A stretch of DNA of 64,000 bases, taken from Neorhodopirellula pilleata. Its GTDB lineage: Bacteria > Planctomycetota > Planctomycetia > Pirellulales > Pirellulaceae. Under the pieces are notes generated by a model, which had not been told where the DNA came from, did no database searches, and was given only the letters and a program-made list of their open reading frames with translations. Position 1 is the stretch's first letter. Every line of letters begins with the position of its first letter. Location of the stretch: the NCBI RefSeq assembly GCF_007859915.1, contig NZ_SJPM01000003.1, positions 1-64,000 of the forward strand. The letters are read 5' to 3'. Below, piece by piece: positions 48,501 through 57,427 of this stretch. The position numbers and the translations under genes are program-made.

Positions 48501-50345
48501 GACGCCGGTGGGCTGACGTTCGAAGAAACCTTCACGATCACCGTGACGAACGTCAACGAAGCGCCATCGGCGATCTCGCTGAGTAGCACGACGCTCGACA
48601 ACAACGCGGCCTCGGGTACCGCCGTCGGCACGCTGACCACCACCGACGCCGATGCGGGAGACTCGTTCACTTACACCTTGGTCGATGGTCAGGGTTCAAC
48701 CGACAACGGTTCTTTCACAATCAATGGAAGTGCGTTGGAAACCAACACCACGATCGACTTCGCTAGCCAGTCGTCGTACTCGGTCCGAGTCCGCAGCGCC
48801 GATGCCGCCGGGTTGTCCACCGAGCAGACCTTCACGATCACGCCAAGCAACCCCGCCCCGACCGACCTCAGTCTTTCAAGCACATCAATCGCCGAAGATG
48901 CCGCTGTCGGCACCACCGTGGGAACGTTGACATCGACCGACGCCAACGCGGGCGACACGTTTACCTACTCGTTGGTTTCCGGAACCGGTTCGACCGACAA
49001 CGCGTCGTTCACGATCAGTGGCGATCAACTGCAAACCGCCACGACGTTGGATTTTGAAACAAAGCCGAGTTACTCCGTCCGAGTACGCACCACCGACGCC
49101 GGTGGGCTGACGTTCGAAGAAACCTTCACGATCACCGTGACGAACATCAACGAAGCGCCATCGGCGATCTCGCTGAGTAGCACGACGCTCGAAAACAACG
49201 CGGCCTCGGGTACCGCCGTCGGCACGCTGACCACCACCGACGCCGATGCGGGAGACTCGTTCACTTACACCTTGGTCGATGGTCAGGGTTCAACCGACAA
49301 CGGTTCTTTCACAATCAATGGAAGTGCGTTGGAAACCAACACCACGATCGACTTCGCTAGCCAGTCGTCGTACTCGGTCCGTGTCCGCAGCACCGATGCC
49401 GCCGGTTTGTTCACCGAACAAACCTTCATGATCACGCCAAGCAACCCCGCCCCGACCGACCTCAGTCTTTCAAGCACTTCCATAGCCGAAGATGCCGCCG
49501 TCGGCACCACCGTGGGAACGTTGACATCGACCGACGCCAACGCGGGCGATATGTTCACCTACTCGTTGATTTCCGGAACCGGCTCGACCGACAACGCGTC
49601 GTTCACGATCAGTGGCGATCAACTGCAAACCGCCACGACGTTGGATTTTGAAACCCAGCCGAGTTACTCGATCCGAATCCGCACTACCGATGCAGGCGAC
49701 TTGACCTTCGAGCAGACATTCACGATCACCGTGACCAACGTAAACGAGGCGCCGTCGGCGATCGCAGTCGCTCCGGCGAACATTGCTTCGGGTGAGTCGG
49801 CCGGCACCGTTGTTGGCAACCTAAGTAGTGTTGATCCCGATGCAAGTGACACATTTAGCTATGCATTCGCCACAGGCGACGGTTCGACCGATAATTCAGC
49901 ATTCTCGATCAATAACAATCAATTGGTGTCCAATGAGGTATTCGATTCCGCGATCAAGGATTTGTATTCGGTGCGAGTTCAAGTGACTGATGCGGGAGGC
50001 TTGACGCACCAAGAAATCTTGAACATTTCTATCAATGCGGCGAACGTGGCACCGACCGATATTTCGCTTAGCAGCACATCAATCGCGAACAACGCGCCAA
50101 GCGGAACCGTCGTCGGGCAGTTTTCGACGACCGATGCCGACGGTACGGGAGAACATACCTATCAACTGGTCGAGGGAACGGGCTCGGACAACAACACCAT
50201 GTTCGTGATTGTCGGCGACGAACTTCGGACAGCCTTCGACATGACTTCGGAATCGACGTTGAGGATCCGCGTGTTAAGCCAAGATCGTTACGGTGAGTCG
50301 GTAGAACGTGAATTTGTCATCGCGGTTAACAACAGTATTATTTGA
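45567..50345 (+). CDS. Giant surface protein with Big-like, cohesin-like, dockerin and 12 cadherin-type repeats
   Basis: The product is about 1592 residues from the ATG at 45567; an earlier start at 45546 adds little. After a basic leader comes LRLESLEGRRVLA, the planctomycete surface motif. Next are an Ig-like domain (about 45-145), a cohesin-like beta domain (about 185-310) and a dockerin-type pair of calcium loops (GDANANRRYDAEDARLI and DVTGVDGISPLDASDIL, about 310-395). Twelve cadherin-like repeats of about 97-99 residues fill the rest. They alternate between two types (SIAEN-AAVGTTVGTLTSTDANAG and TLxNNAASGTAVGTLTTTDADAG). It is probably a secreted calcium-binding adhesin or cell-envelope protein. 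There is no C-terminal anchor. It converges on the BBP7 gene 15 bases away. Confidence 0.88.
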   Translation: MFLRLVDRFRKRSRFLSTAVRSPKRKDRKLRLESLEGRRVLATVTGFEPTPSGFRVELSEQIASDNLNLYDVQSGAFGPADVTLSGAAGGTVKGSLVVNGNELTFLATGGVLPADTYTVTLRSANNAIVDAADGGLLDGEFSGNFPSGNGTPGGNFVTTFSVAAGNQLVIGLPDFARGPTQPIQAPVSGSGTTLPEGLPIQLSNAQGVTSVTMVLNYDPALMNLTAVELGSDAPQGSQVQANLSTPGVVTISFFSLQPMAAGAADIINLVATVPEDAPYGQSQVLRLSSLDVNGGALTARADDALHLVAFPGDANANRRYDAEDARLIARVGAGLDSGLVLREPTAAASSTNTRLYPTIDPMVLADVTGVDGISPLDASDILRNVVGLSTPNLPALPDAQAPTGLTLSNNSIAENQPSGTTIGTFTTNDPDAGDTFTYSLVNGEGSTDNASFTISGNTLRTASVFDFDTKSSYRIRVQTTDSTGRTLQRSFTISVTELNTAPTAISFSNSSVAENATVGTTVGTLTSTDANAGDTFTYSLVSGTGSTDNASFTISGNQLRTATTLDFETQPSYSVRVRTTDAGGLTFERTFTITVTNVNESPSAIALSSTTLENNAASGTAVGTLTTTDADAGDTFTYTLVDGQGSTDNTSFAIDGGTLEAATTINFASQSSYSVRVRSTDAAGLFTEQTFTITQSTTNTAPTDLSLSSTSIAENAAVGTTVGTLTSTDANAGDTFTYSLVSGTGSTDNASFTISGDQLRTATTLDFETKSSYSVRVRTTDAGNLTFERTFTITVTNVNEAPSAIALSSTTLDNNAASGTAVGTLTTTDADAGDTFTYTLVDGQGSTDNTSFAIDGGTLEAATTINFASQSSYSVRVRSTDAAGLSTEQTFTITPSNPAPTDLSLSSTSIAENAAVGTTVGTLTSTDANAGDTFTYSLVSGTGSTDNASFTISGDQLQTATTLDFETKPSYSVRVRTTDAGGLTFEETFTITVTNVNEAPSAISLSSTTLDNNAASGTAVGTLTTTDADAGDSFTYTLVDGQGSTDNGSFTINGSALETNTTIDFASQSSYSVRVRSADAAGLSTEQTFTITPSNPAPTDLSLSSTSIAEDAAVGTTVGTLTSTDANAGDTFTYSLVSGTGSTDNASFTISGDQLQTATTLDFETKPSYSVRVRTTDAGGLTFEETFTITVTNINEAPSAISLSSTTLENNAASGTAVGTLTTTDADAGDSFTYTLVDGQGSTDNGSFTINGSALETNTTIDFASQSSYSVRVRSTDAAGLFTEQTFMITPSNPAPTDLSLSSTSIAEDAAVGTTVGTLTSTDANAGDMFTYSLISGTGSTDNASFTISGDQLQTATTLDFETQPSYSIRIRTTDAGDLTFEQTFTITVTNVNEAPSAIAVAPANIASGESAGTVVGNLSSVDPDASDTFSYAFATGDGSTDNSAFSINNNQLVSNEVFDSAIKDLYSVRVQVTDAGGLTHQEILNISINAANVAPTDISLSSTSIANNAPSGTVVGQFSTTDADGTGEHTYQLVEGTGSDNNTMFVIVGDELRTAFDMTSESTLRIRVLSQDRYGESVEREFVIAVNNSII
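47070..49760 (+). repeat. 594-bp tandem coding repeats within the cadherin gene
   Basis: The DNA coding for the SIAEN/SIAED-type repeat recurs at about 47702, 48296, 48890 and 49484, an exact 594-base spacing. The first interval, from 47102, is 600 bases because of a two-codon insertion. Each unit encodes two unlike cadherin repeats (198 residues). Neighbouring units are almost identical in DNA, including synonymous sites, pointing to recent unequal crossing-over or gene conversion. Confidence 0.85.
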
Positions 50346-50359
50346 TCGGGCCTGTCACA

Positions 50360-51817
50360 TCAAAAGTGCATTTGCAAACCGGCATTCAATCCGTGCAGGA
50401 ACAGCCCGCTCGTTTCGAACTGGGCTCGGGGGCGAGCGGATCCGGTAATCGGTTCAGGAGGAATTTGAGAAAGACCGCGATCGATCTGGTCTCCGGATCT
50501 AGCGACTCCGCTCCAGTACAGCAGATTGTATCCGACTAACACTCGAACGCGTGGGTTCAAATGTCCCGTCAGATTGATACCGAATTCCGGCATCACGGCG
50601 AACTGCGAGTCCGAACGGGTTCCAATATTCGTTGCTTGCGCTAGCAGCCCTTCCGCGATCGTGGCCGATCCACCGCCGGGCACCGTCGTCACCGTTTGGC
50701 CATCGATCGTCACTTCAGTACGATTCCCGCCGAGACTGATTTTGGCTTGGGTCGAAATGGTCCAGTGATAGGTTCGGCGTCGATGTTCGACGCCCATCAC
50801 CGCGCCGTGAAACTGGCTGTCGGTTTCGAACAGATCGAAAAGCGATCGGTTGGTTCCCGCAATGATCGGACCTTGCGGCACCACGAATGTCGATGATTGA
50901 TCGATTCGCAATCGATCATCGAACTGTCCGTAGCGGTATCCGATCAGCCAGTCGGTTCTTGAAAAAGAGGTGCTCGAGAGGCATTGACGTCTTAACAATT
51001 CCGCGATCTGAAACTGATTCTCGAGGGTGACATTCACCGAGCCGGTCAAGACACCATCGACGGCAACCAGGAACGCTGCCTCGGTTCCACTTTCGAGATC
51101 AAGAAAGGGCCGCGCCAGGTTTGGTTGCGAATCGCTCGATGCTCGAAATGACTCGCTTTGATTTTCAAAGCCCGCATAGGAGGCTTGCCAACCTGCCGAT
51201 TGATTGGGATCAAACCACGAGCCGATCGTCAAACGTCCACCCGAGTGCGGGTCGAGATCGAACGCGTCGCCGCCAAAGAGAGTCGTTGAGTTTCCTCCCA
51301 ACACCCCGATATCAGAATCCGCCACGCCCAACGGGCTGCTCGTCACCAGGGCAGGCAAATCCGTTCCGTCCATGCCCCACAATAGATACTCGGCGCTTAT
51401 CCAAAGATGGCTACGAGGATAAGGACGTACACACGATTGATCGCAAAATGCGGGCGAGAATGTCTCGTCGGTGTATTCACTCAGTGGCGGTAACTCGAAT
51501 TCGGGAGCGGCTTCAAGAAGGCTCGTGCCGATATCGCCGTCATAGACGACCGGATCGATCGTCAGCTCTTCCGAATCGGGTTCGTCTTGTTCCGAACCGA
51601 CAGAATCCGACTTGCCGCCGGCCGTCGTTTTCGCGACAGGACGCCAAGTCATCACCTCAGGTGCGATCTGCTCAGCCGCGTTTCGGGGCGGGACGTGACC
51701 GGCCGGAGGCGATGCATTGCCAGGCGCCGCCAAAACGACCATCGAGAGCAGCGTCAAAGCCCGCTTCGGGGTAGATCGGCATGGCAACTGCCAGAGTGAA
51801 ACGGATCGTGAACTCAT
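50360..51817 (-). CDS. BBP7-family outer-membrane beta-barrel protein
   Basis: The 485-residue protein has a signal peptide (basic start, then LTLLSMVVLAAPGNASP). After a disordered proline/acid-rich linker (about 35-110), the BBP7 pattern begins: HLWISAEYLLWGMDGTDLPA, GGRLTIGSWFDPNQSAGWQA, TDWLIGYRYGQFDDRL, FHGAVMGVEHRRRTYHW, VRVLVGYNLLYWSGVARSGD and a C-terminal NAGLQMHF. BBP7 proteins are planctomycete beta-barrels of unknown function, expected in the outer membrane; the terminal aromatic residue fits this. It converges on the cadherin gene with a 15-base gap. Confidence 0.88.
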   Translation of the reverse strand: MSSRSVSLWQLPCRSTPKRALTLLSMVVLAAPGNASPPAGHVPPRNAAEQIAPEVMTWRPVAKTTAGGKSDSVGSEQDEPDSEELTIDPVVYDGDIGTSLLEAAPEFELPPLSEYTDETFSPAFCDQSCVRPYPRSHLWISAEYLLWGMDGTDLPALVTSSPLGVADSDIGVLGGNSTTLFGGDAFDLDPHSGGRLTIGSWFDPNQSAGWQASYAGFENQSESFRASSDSQPNLARPFLDLESGTEAAFLVAVDGVLTGSVNVTLENQFQIAELLRRQCLSSTSFSRTDWLIGYRYGQFDDRLRIDQSSTFVVPQGPIIAGTNRSLFDLFETDSQFHGAVMGVEHRRRTYHWTISTQAKISLGGNRTEVTIDGQTVTTVPGGGSATIAEGLLAQATNIGTRSDSQFAVMPEFGINLTGHLNPRVRVLVGYNLLYWSGVARSGDQIDRGLSQIPPEPITGSARPRAQFETSGLFLHGLNAGLQMHF

Positions 51818-51982
51818 GAATAGGGTTGCGACTCGAATGCGGCATTGCTCGGACCAAGAGTCTCGAAACCAAGCGGAAAAGAGACGTCGATGGACTCGTT
51901 ATGGCAAATTCGCAATGAAAGCGACAAGGTCGAAACCCGGCTAACAACAACACTCAACGGGCCAACACCGCAGCGGGGGGAG

Positions 51983-54907
51983 CTATTCGTAAGTGAACTG
52001 TGCCGTCGCGACGCAATCCCGATCGCTCACCAATCGCACCCAGTGCGCACTGAAACCCGGAGGGAAAACGTATCTGACTTCGTCGCCTTTACCAACCGCG
52101 ATCGTCTCGACCGCGTGCCAGCCGGTTTGGTGATCGACGTCGACTTCAATGGTGAATTCGACGTCTCGGTCAGCGGACGCCGTCAACGTCTTATGGTCGT
52201 ACCCGGTCATGAGATATCGATCCGATGGCCGGTTTGCCTGGACCTTCGACTCATACCACGGACCGCCGCGGCCGACCGGTTTACCGAGTTTCCACAAATC
52301 ATCCACACCGCCGAACCACAGTCCGGCACCTAGATCGCGATCGATGAAGACATGATCATCAGGTCGGGCATCGCCGCGAACTCCGCTCAATACCAACAAA
52401 CCGTTCCACGAACAAAAGTCTGTGATCTGTTTTGAGTGACTCGAGACCGGCCGCATTTGAAGCCATACCGGCGGTCGACCGTTGAGTTCCAAGGGCACCT
52501 CGTAGAACGTTCCGTGAATATTGGCGAGATGACGTTCGGATTCGACTTCGCGACTCGCCCGAGGCCATCCTGAATCGAAAGGATGATCAAATGACTCGGA
52601 ACCTTTGGGAAGACGCAACACCTCACCGCGAGATTTCAATACAACCGAAGCCGCGTCGATGGTGAACTCGGGCTCCACCGCTAGTAGTTGATCCAGCTCC
52701 GTATCCGATTCGGCCGCCATCCATTCGAAATCAGACTTGGTGAACTCAAAATGCTTGCCGTTCTCGCCGACGACGCGCAAGTTCCGATTGCGTTTAGCGG
52801 GATAAACCCAGGCCGCCAGTCCGTTAGTAGAGCCCTGCTCATCGGTCGCGTCCACATCAGCTAAACCGGCAAACAGCTCTCGCCCCGACTCGGGATCGGC
52901 GAAACGAGTGGTCGTCTGATGAATCGAAGCGGTGGCGATGCAGTCACGATTGGCGGAAAGCCGCAACCACGTCGCATCCAGATCCTCCGGCAAGTGATAT
53001 CCAACGTAGCCGCCGTCCGCGACTTCGACTCGGTCGAGTTCCGTCCACTCGTTCTTGCCATCGACGTCGATCTCAAGCGTGAATTGAACCGGGGCGTGCA
53101 CCGGAGCATCTGGGGCCCGCGGATTGAGATTGGAGACGGTGACCGATGGAGGCGTTGTGATCGTCAGCGACTGATCACGTGATTGAACGAACGCGGCATG
53201 AGGCATGCCGAACGCCCCCGCTTTATGTTCATCGTGGTTGGCGGGAATCGAAATCCGGCCGGCGGGAAAGTCGCATTGATAAATCCTGTCGGAGGTTCCA
53301 CCGTCCCATGAGAGCGATAATTCAGTGAGCGACCACGGCGACGCGAGTGACTTTTCGCCACGGCCATCGACCGCTAAATAAACGGTAACGGGGCGATCAA
53401 CGGTGAACTCGAATCCGTCAGCCGGAATCCGCCAATTGCCTCGTTCGATCGTTACGCGGGGCAGACCCGCGAGCTGGTCGGACATGCTTAGAATCGCTTG
53501 CGAACCGGTGGCGCGATAAGCTTCGTTGTTTTTGCTAATCGTTGACCCCACGCTGAGGTGAACGATCCGCTGATCAAAACCGGCAATCAAAAACGGATCG
53601 GATGGGACATTCGCCTGCACCGGATCACCGATCCAAGGACCGCCATAACCGCTCGCCGGGCCCCAAGAACGAAGATCCTCGTACTGACCAAACCACAGAT
53701 TTGATTGGGGTTGTCCGGCCAATCGGTTACCTTGGATGCTCGTTTCATCGGAGGCGAGCACCAATGTGTCACGCCAAGCACAAAAATCGGGCACATAACG
53801 CAGATGGCTGGCGACAGGCTTCAAACCCGCCGAATCACTCGCCGAAAAGGTCGGGGGGAAATCAAAAAACATGCCGTGCATATCCATCAGCCATCGTCCG
53901 TCGGTGATCTCTCGAATGCGTGGCCATTCGGTGTACCAACCATGAAAGGCGTCATTGCACATCGCCGCCTTGGGCAATAGATAGGTGTGCCATTTCCCGT
54001 TGTCGAGAACCTTCAGTCGAACGCTCCGCCGATCCCAACCCATCGTCCAAATGGGGTCTTGGCCGTCGCTGCCTCCGGCAATGCCGCGCGGCCCGGTCAC
54101 TTCGGTGTATTGGCGACGCTCAATAATCGTCCAATTTTTACCATCGTATTCCGCCAGCACGCCTCTTTCCTCCGGCGTCTTGGCCGGTCCGCCGACGATC
54201 AAATCGTCATAAGTCCCGGCGTGCATTTCGCCGTTGTTGGAAACAACCAATCGTCCCTGGGACGTGTAACCACCTTTGCCGTGCCATCCGGGAACCGGCT
54301 TGCGGAAAAGTCGTTTGACGTCGAGCGTGTGAACGTTGGCTTCCCAGATGCTTCCTTCCATGTCGACGTAGTAGACCATGTTGGCAGGATCACTCAGGTG
54401 TCGAGCAATGGCCGTCACTCGAATCGGCATCTTCTCGATGGGAATCACACGCACCTTGCCGGCTTCGTCGATCAAGTAGTGAGCGATCAACAGCTGCTTG
54501 GATTCAGCATGAATCATCCGTCCCGCAGGCGTTCCACCGACGCTTTCAGGATGCACCGTCAAACTCAATTCGCCCTCGCCGGGATCACCGGAGACGGAGA
54601 AAATTTTGTGTTCGCTGCCGCGCGGTTGATGCGGGGCATAATTAACCATCCAGAGCTTGTCGGCCCACGGAACGATCGCACCGATGCCACACTCCTCGTG
54701 ACCACCCTTATGATGACCTCCGTTTTGGCTGTAGATCCCGTACGTGGTCAGGTGCGGATAAACACCGCTGATTTTCAGATCCGTTCGCTCCCGGGAGCCG
54801 TCACCCGGTTGATCCCCAAACGCTATCGGTACGAAGACTCCCGCAACCAAAACGATCACCGCGAACCAACGCGATGATTGAATCCAAAAAGAGCTCGATG
54901 AAAACAT
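51983..54907 (-). CDS. Large secreted propeller-like protein with an internal duplication
   Basis: The product is about 974 residues from the ATG at 54907, which directly precedes the signal peptide (WFAVIVLVAGVFVPIAFG); an earlier ATG at 54943 is less likely. The N-terminal 300 residues look like a beta-propeller (VYYVDMEGSIWEANVHTLDV, GKGGYTSQGRLVVSNNGEMH). Two related segments follow: VPDFCAWRDTLVLASDE...YGGPWIGDPVQANVPSDPFL near the middle and ITDFCSWNGLLVLSGVR...GRGGPWYESKVQANRPSDRYL near the C-terminus. This duplication was not seen in a named family. The 51818-51982 gap before the BBP7 gene holds no gene. Secreted, function unknown. Confidence 0.75.
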   Translation of the reverse strand: MFSSSSFWIQSSRWFAVIVLVAGVFVPIAFGDQPGDGSRERTDLKISGVYPHLTTYGIYSQNGGHHKGGHEECGIGAIVPWADKLWMVNYAPHQPRGSEHKIFSVSGDPGEGELSLTVHPESVGGTPAGRMIHAESKQLLIAHYLIDEAGKVRVIPIEKMPIRVTAIARHLSDPANMVYYVDMEGSIWEANVHTLDVKRLFRKPVPGWHGKGGYTSQGRLVVSNNGEMHAGTYDDLIVGGPAKTPEERGVLAEYDGKNWTIIERRQYTEVTGPRGIAGGSDGQDPIWTMGWDRRSVRLKVLDNGKWHTYLLPKAAMCNDAFHGWYTEWPRIREITDGRWLMDMHGMFFDFPPTFSASDSAGLKPVASHLRYVPDFCAWRDTLVLASDETSIQGNRLAGQPQSNLWFGQYEDLRSWGPASGYGGPWIGDPVQANVPSDPFLIAGFDQRIVHLSVGSTISKNNEAYRATGSQAILSMSDQLAGLPRVTIERGNWRIPADGFEFTVDRPVTVYLAVDGRGEKSLASPWSLTELSLSWDGGTSDRIYQCDFPAGRISIPANHDEHKAGAFGMPHAAFVQSRDQSLTITTPPSVTVSNLNPRAPDAPVHAPVQFTLEIDVDGKNEWTELDRVEVADGGYVGYHLPEDLDATWLRLSANRDCIATASIHQTTTRFADPESGRELFAGLADVDATDEQGSTNGLAAWVYPAKRNRNLRVVGENGKHFEFTKSDFEWMAAESDTELDQLLAVEPEFTIDAASVVLKSRGEVLRLPKGSESFDHPFDSGWPRASREVESERHLANIHGTFYEVPLELNGRPPVWLQMRPVSSHSKQITDFCSWNGLLVLSGVRGDARPDDHVFIDRDLGAGLWFGGVDDLWKLGKPVGRGGPWYESKVQANRPSDRYLMTGYDHKTLTASADRDVEFTIEVDVDHQTGWHAVETIAVGKGDEVRYVFPPGFSAHWVRLVSDRDCVATAQFTYE

Positions 54908-55086
54908 CCGCAGCGATTGCGGACCAGCGACGTGGAAGTACATGAGTGAAGTAAAACAATGGTTCGTGAAGCGATCGACTAATATCGACGCCGGGAAAGC
55001 AACCGGTCCGCAAGTCTAATTTGACTTGAAGTCTAATTCAATTTTTCAGTCTGCAGGCTAGTGAGTTGATCCTTCGACGGACTGCG

Positions 55087-56484
55087 TTACGGCAAAATTG
55101 GTTCTATGAGAATCGTGTGCGAAACCGGCTGTCGAGCCGCTTCAATCGCTTGCACCAAAAGCATGCGTTCGGCTTCGGTCTCCCGCACGGTTTTCTCGAT
55201 ATCCGCCTGACCCTCTTTGCTGTGAAAACGCTTTTTGATCTGCTCGGTTTCATAAGCTTGCTTGGCCGCGACCGCTTGATCGACTCGCCCGAACGCTTCG
55301 CTGAATGGATTGACGTCGAACTTTTCGGCAAGGTTTACCCCGACGGCGAGTTCCTCTCGAGGAAAACGTTGACTGAAATCACCCCAATGAACCATCGCCA
55401 TCGGTGCGTCGAGGCCGGTGACGCGTAACGTCCATCGGTTCAGCCTTTCGTTAAAGGGAACCATCGACATGCCCGAACGAATGTTGCCGTCGTCGTCGAC
55501 CGGGCCGCTGGCACAGAACGGATATCGCGAACTCGTCAGCGTCCACTGGCGATCGGATTGACTCTCGAGTTGATGGCCGTCGCTGGCTGACAACTTATTT
55601 CGAGCCAAATCAATTTCAAATTTGGCAAGGTCTCCATCGAGACCCATCGCGATCAGAAACGCGTAGGCCATGATCGTGTGTCCCGACCATCCCGGGTGAA
55701 TCCCGTCGCTACCGGCGACCTCATACGGATTCTCGGGCGTTGAGTATCGGGCGTCGCCTTCGACCTGGGCCATGTACATCGGCCAAAACACGTCGGCAAA
55801 ACCCACCCGCTTCTCACCGGCAATCTCGATCGTCAGGTCACGCAACGCACACAAGTGTTGATTGTGTTCGTCGAGCGTTCCCGCTTTCGTTTTGGTCCAT
55901 TTGGCGATCTTGCCCGCACACCCGGGCGAACCCAAGATCACGCGAGCGCCGGATTGTTGAAGCCGCTCGGCGATCGCGCCGTAATGACTGGCGAACCAAA
56001 CACTATTATTGAAATCAAACGGACGATACTTCGCGTCGTTCATGCCATAACACAACGTCGCGATCGTCGGATCGAAACGCAAGCAGTCTTGGTCCATCCG
56101 TTTCAAAAAACGCTCCGCCGTCTCGCCGCTCCATCCGAGTTGACGGGTTTGAATTTCCAACTGCGGCAAGCAAACCGTCAGATAAGTCTCGATGATCCGC
56201 GAGTACATTTTCTGTTCGGTAATCGAGTCTCCGATGATGGCAAGCCGATCGCCTTTGCGTAGCAGTGACTGTTCCGGCATCGGTGGGCATTTTCGGGGAT
56301 TGAGTTTTTCAAACGCGACCCCGTCCGGCTTGCTCTCATATAAAAACGGACCAAACGTCGGAATGGGCGCCAGATCCGATGCCGTTGAGACCGGATCGAT
56401 GCCGACCGACTGCCCCGTGACGGTCCCTCCGGTCACAACGACAGCGAGCCACATCAAACCACAACAACCGAATCGACGAATCAT
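55087..56484 (-). CDS. Secreted SGNH/GDSL-family hydrolase
   Basis: The product is about 465 residues from the ATG at 56484, with signal peptide MWLAVVVTGGTVTGQS; the longer ORF to 56583 would overlap the upstream gene and adds a non-signal leader. SGNH blocks are clear: LAIIGDSITE (Ser87), LGWSGETAERF, CYGMNDAKY and DGIHPGWSGH supplying Asp and His. These are typical of secreted carbohydrate or lipid esterases in planctomycetes. The C-terminal part is beta-rich and then helical (EAFGRVDQAVAAKQAYETEQ) and is of unknown function. Substrate not predictable. Confidence 0.87.
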   Translation of the reverse strand: MIRRFGCCGLMWLAVVVTGGTVTGQSVGIDPVSTASDLAPIPTFGPFLYESKPDGVAFEKLNPRKCPPMPEQSLLRKGDRLAIIGDSITEQKMYSRIIETYLTVCLPQLEIQTRQLGWSGETAERFLKRMDQDCLRFDPTIATLCYGMNDAKYRPFDFNNSVWFASHYGAIAERLQQSGARVILGSPGCAGKIAKWTKTKAGTLDEHNQHLCALRDLTIEIAGEKRVGFADVFWPMYMAQVEGDARYSTPENPYEVAGSDGIHPGWSGHTIMAYAFLIAMGLDGDLAKFEIDLARNKLSASDGHQLESQSDRQWTLTSSRYPFCASGPVDDDGNIRSGMSMVPFNERLNRWTLRVTGLDAPMAMVHWGDFSQRFPREELAVGVNLAEKFDVNPFSEAFGRVDQAVAAKQAYETEQIKKRFHSKEGQADIEKTVRETEAERMLLVQAIEAARQPVSHTILIEPILP

Positions 56485-56545
56485 AGCAACCTCGTGGGGA
56501 ATCAAAGGAACAACGCGAAAGCAACAGTGTAGTTCAAGATCGGGT

Positions 56546-57427
56546 TCACCGATCGGACAGGCAAACGTATAAACCGGCGGCAATCAGGTCCGCTGTCGTG
56601 CCTGGATTGAACCGATGCCCCGGATCTCGAAGCTGACGATCGAGTTCGGCGATCGAATCAGGCCCGTAGTTGTCCAGACACCGTCGGGCCAAACCCTGGA
56701 TTCGCCGTGATTGATCATCGCCGCACTTCCGCGCGATCAGGCTATCACCCGCCGCAGCGATCAAGCGGACATGGGCCAAGACGATCCCGTCGAGCCGATC
56801 ACCCGTCTCGTCGATACTGCGCCGCAGCGTCGGAACGACGTTTTCGAACAGGTCTTCAAATCCCGTCGCGTATTGCAAGGCGATGCGGTCGCGAGATGCC
56901 GATCGTCGCATCGCATCCATCAAATCGTACGGCGCGGGCGTGGAATCGGTCGCCTCAACATTCAACAAATTCAACGGATCATCGTCATCCACTTCCGACG
57001 TGTCCATTCCACCGGCGCTTGCTTCGACGATCGCGGCGGCAACATATCCGCCATGTTCGGGCGTCAACCTCGCGAGAGCCTCGGCGACACCATGCCGCCA
57101 CGGTCCGTCGCCGGCACACTCGGTGTCCGGCTGACCGAGCAACAACGGACCGAGCAACAGCACAATTCCCAAATTGACATTGGTCCCGGTGGCATGCCGC
57201 GTCGATCGAATCGCTTTCAGGATCGACGGCCCGAATTGATCGAGCGATCGAAGACCACCCATCGCCTCGGCTGTACAATCGGCGGCCTTTACGAAATCAT
57301 CAAACGCCAAATCATCAAAACTCGCGCCCGGATGAACGTTGCCCACCTTGGCCGCGGTGGCCTCGAGAACACACGCGATGCGGATCGATTCCGCTCGCGA
57401 ACGAAACGGTTCACCCGCCGCTAACAC
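56546..57427 (-). CDS. CitG/MdcB-like triphosphoribosyl-dephospho-CoA synthase
   Basis: The GTG at 57427 gives 293 residues, the normal family size, and overlaps the end of the upstream hydrolase gene; longer starts would run inside that gene. Family motifs are VGNVHPGASFDDLAFDDF, GTNVNLGIVLLLGPLLLG (substrate loop), a helical core and the C-terminal HRFNPGTTADLIAAGLYV. The founding enzymes make the prosthetic-group precursor of citrate lyase or malonate decarboxylase from ATP and dephospho-CoA. No citrate-lyase or malonate-decarboxylase subunits are nearby. In methylotroph-like C1 loci CitG-like proteins appear with tetrahydromethanopterin genes, so that is a second possibility. Confidence 0.78.
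   Translation of the reverse strand: MLAAGEPFRSRAESIRIACVLEATAAKVGNVHPGASFDDLAFDDFVKAADCTAEAMGGLRSLDQFGPSILKAIRSTRHATGTNVNLGIVLLLGPLLLGQPDTECAGDGPWRHGVAEALARLTPEHGGYVAAAIVEASAGGMDTSEVDDDDPLNLLNVEATDSTPAPYDLMDAMRRSASRDRIALQYATGFEDLFENVVPTLRRSIDETGDRLDGIVLAHVRLIAAAGDSLIARKCGDDQSRRIQGLARRCLDNYGPDSIAELDRQLRDPGHRFNPGTTADLIAAGLYVCLSDR

Noticed and set aside
46800..50100. Long direct repeats that could be read as a CRISPR-like or satellite array
   Set aside because: The period is about 297 or 594 bases, in frame with one long ORF encoding cadherin repeats; there are no short spacers and no cas genes.
56485..56583. Longer N-terminus of the SGNH hydrolase from 56583
   Set aside because: It would overlap the CitG-like gene and place a charged leader before an otherwise good signal peptide starting at 56484.
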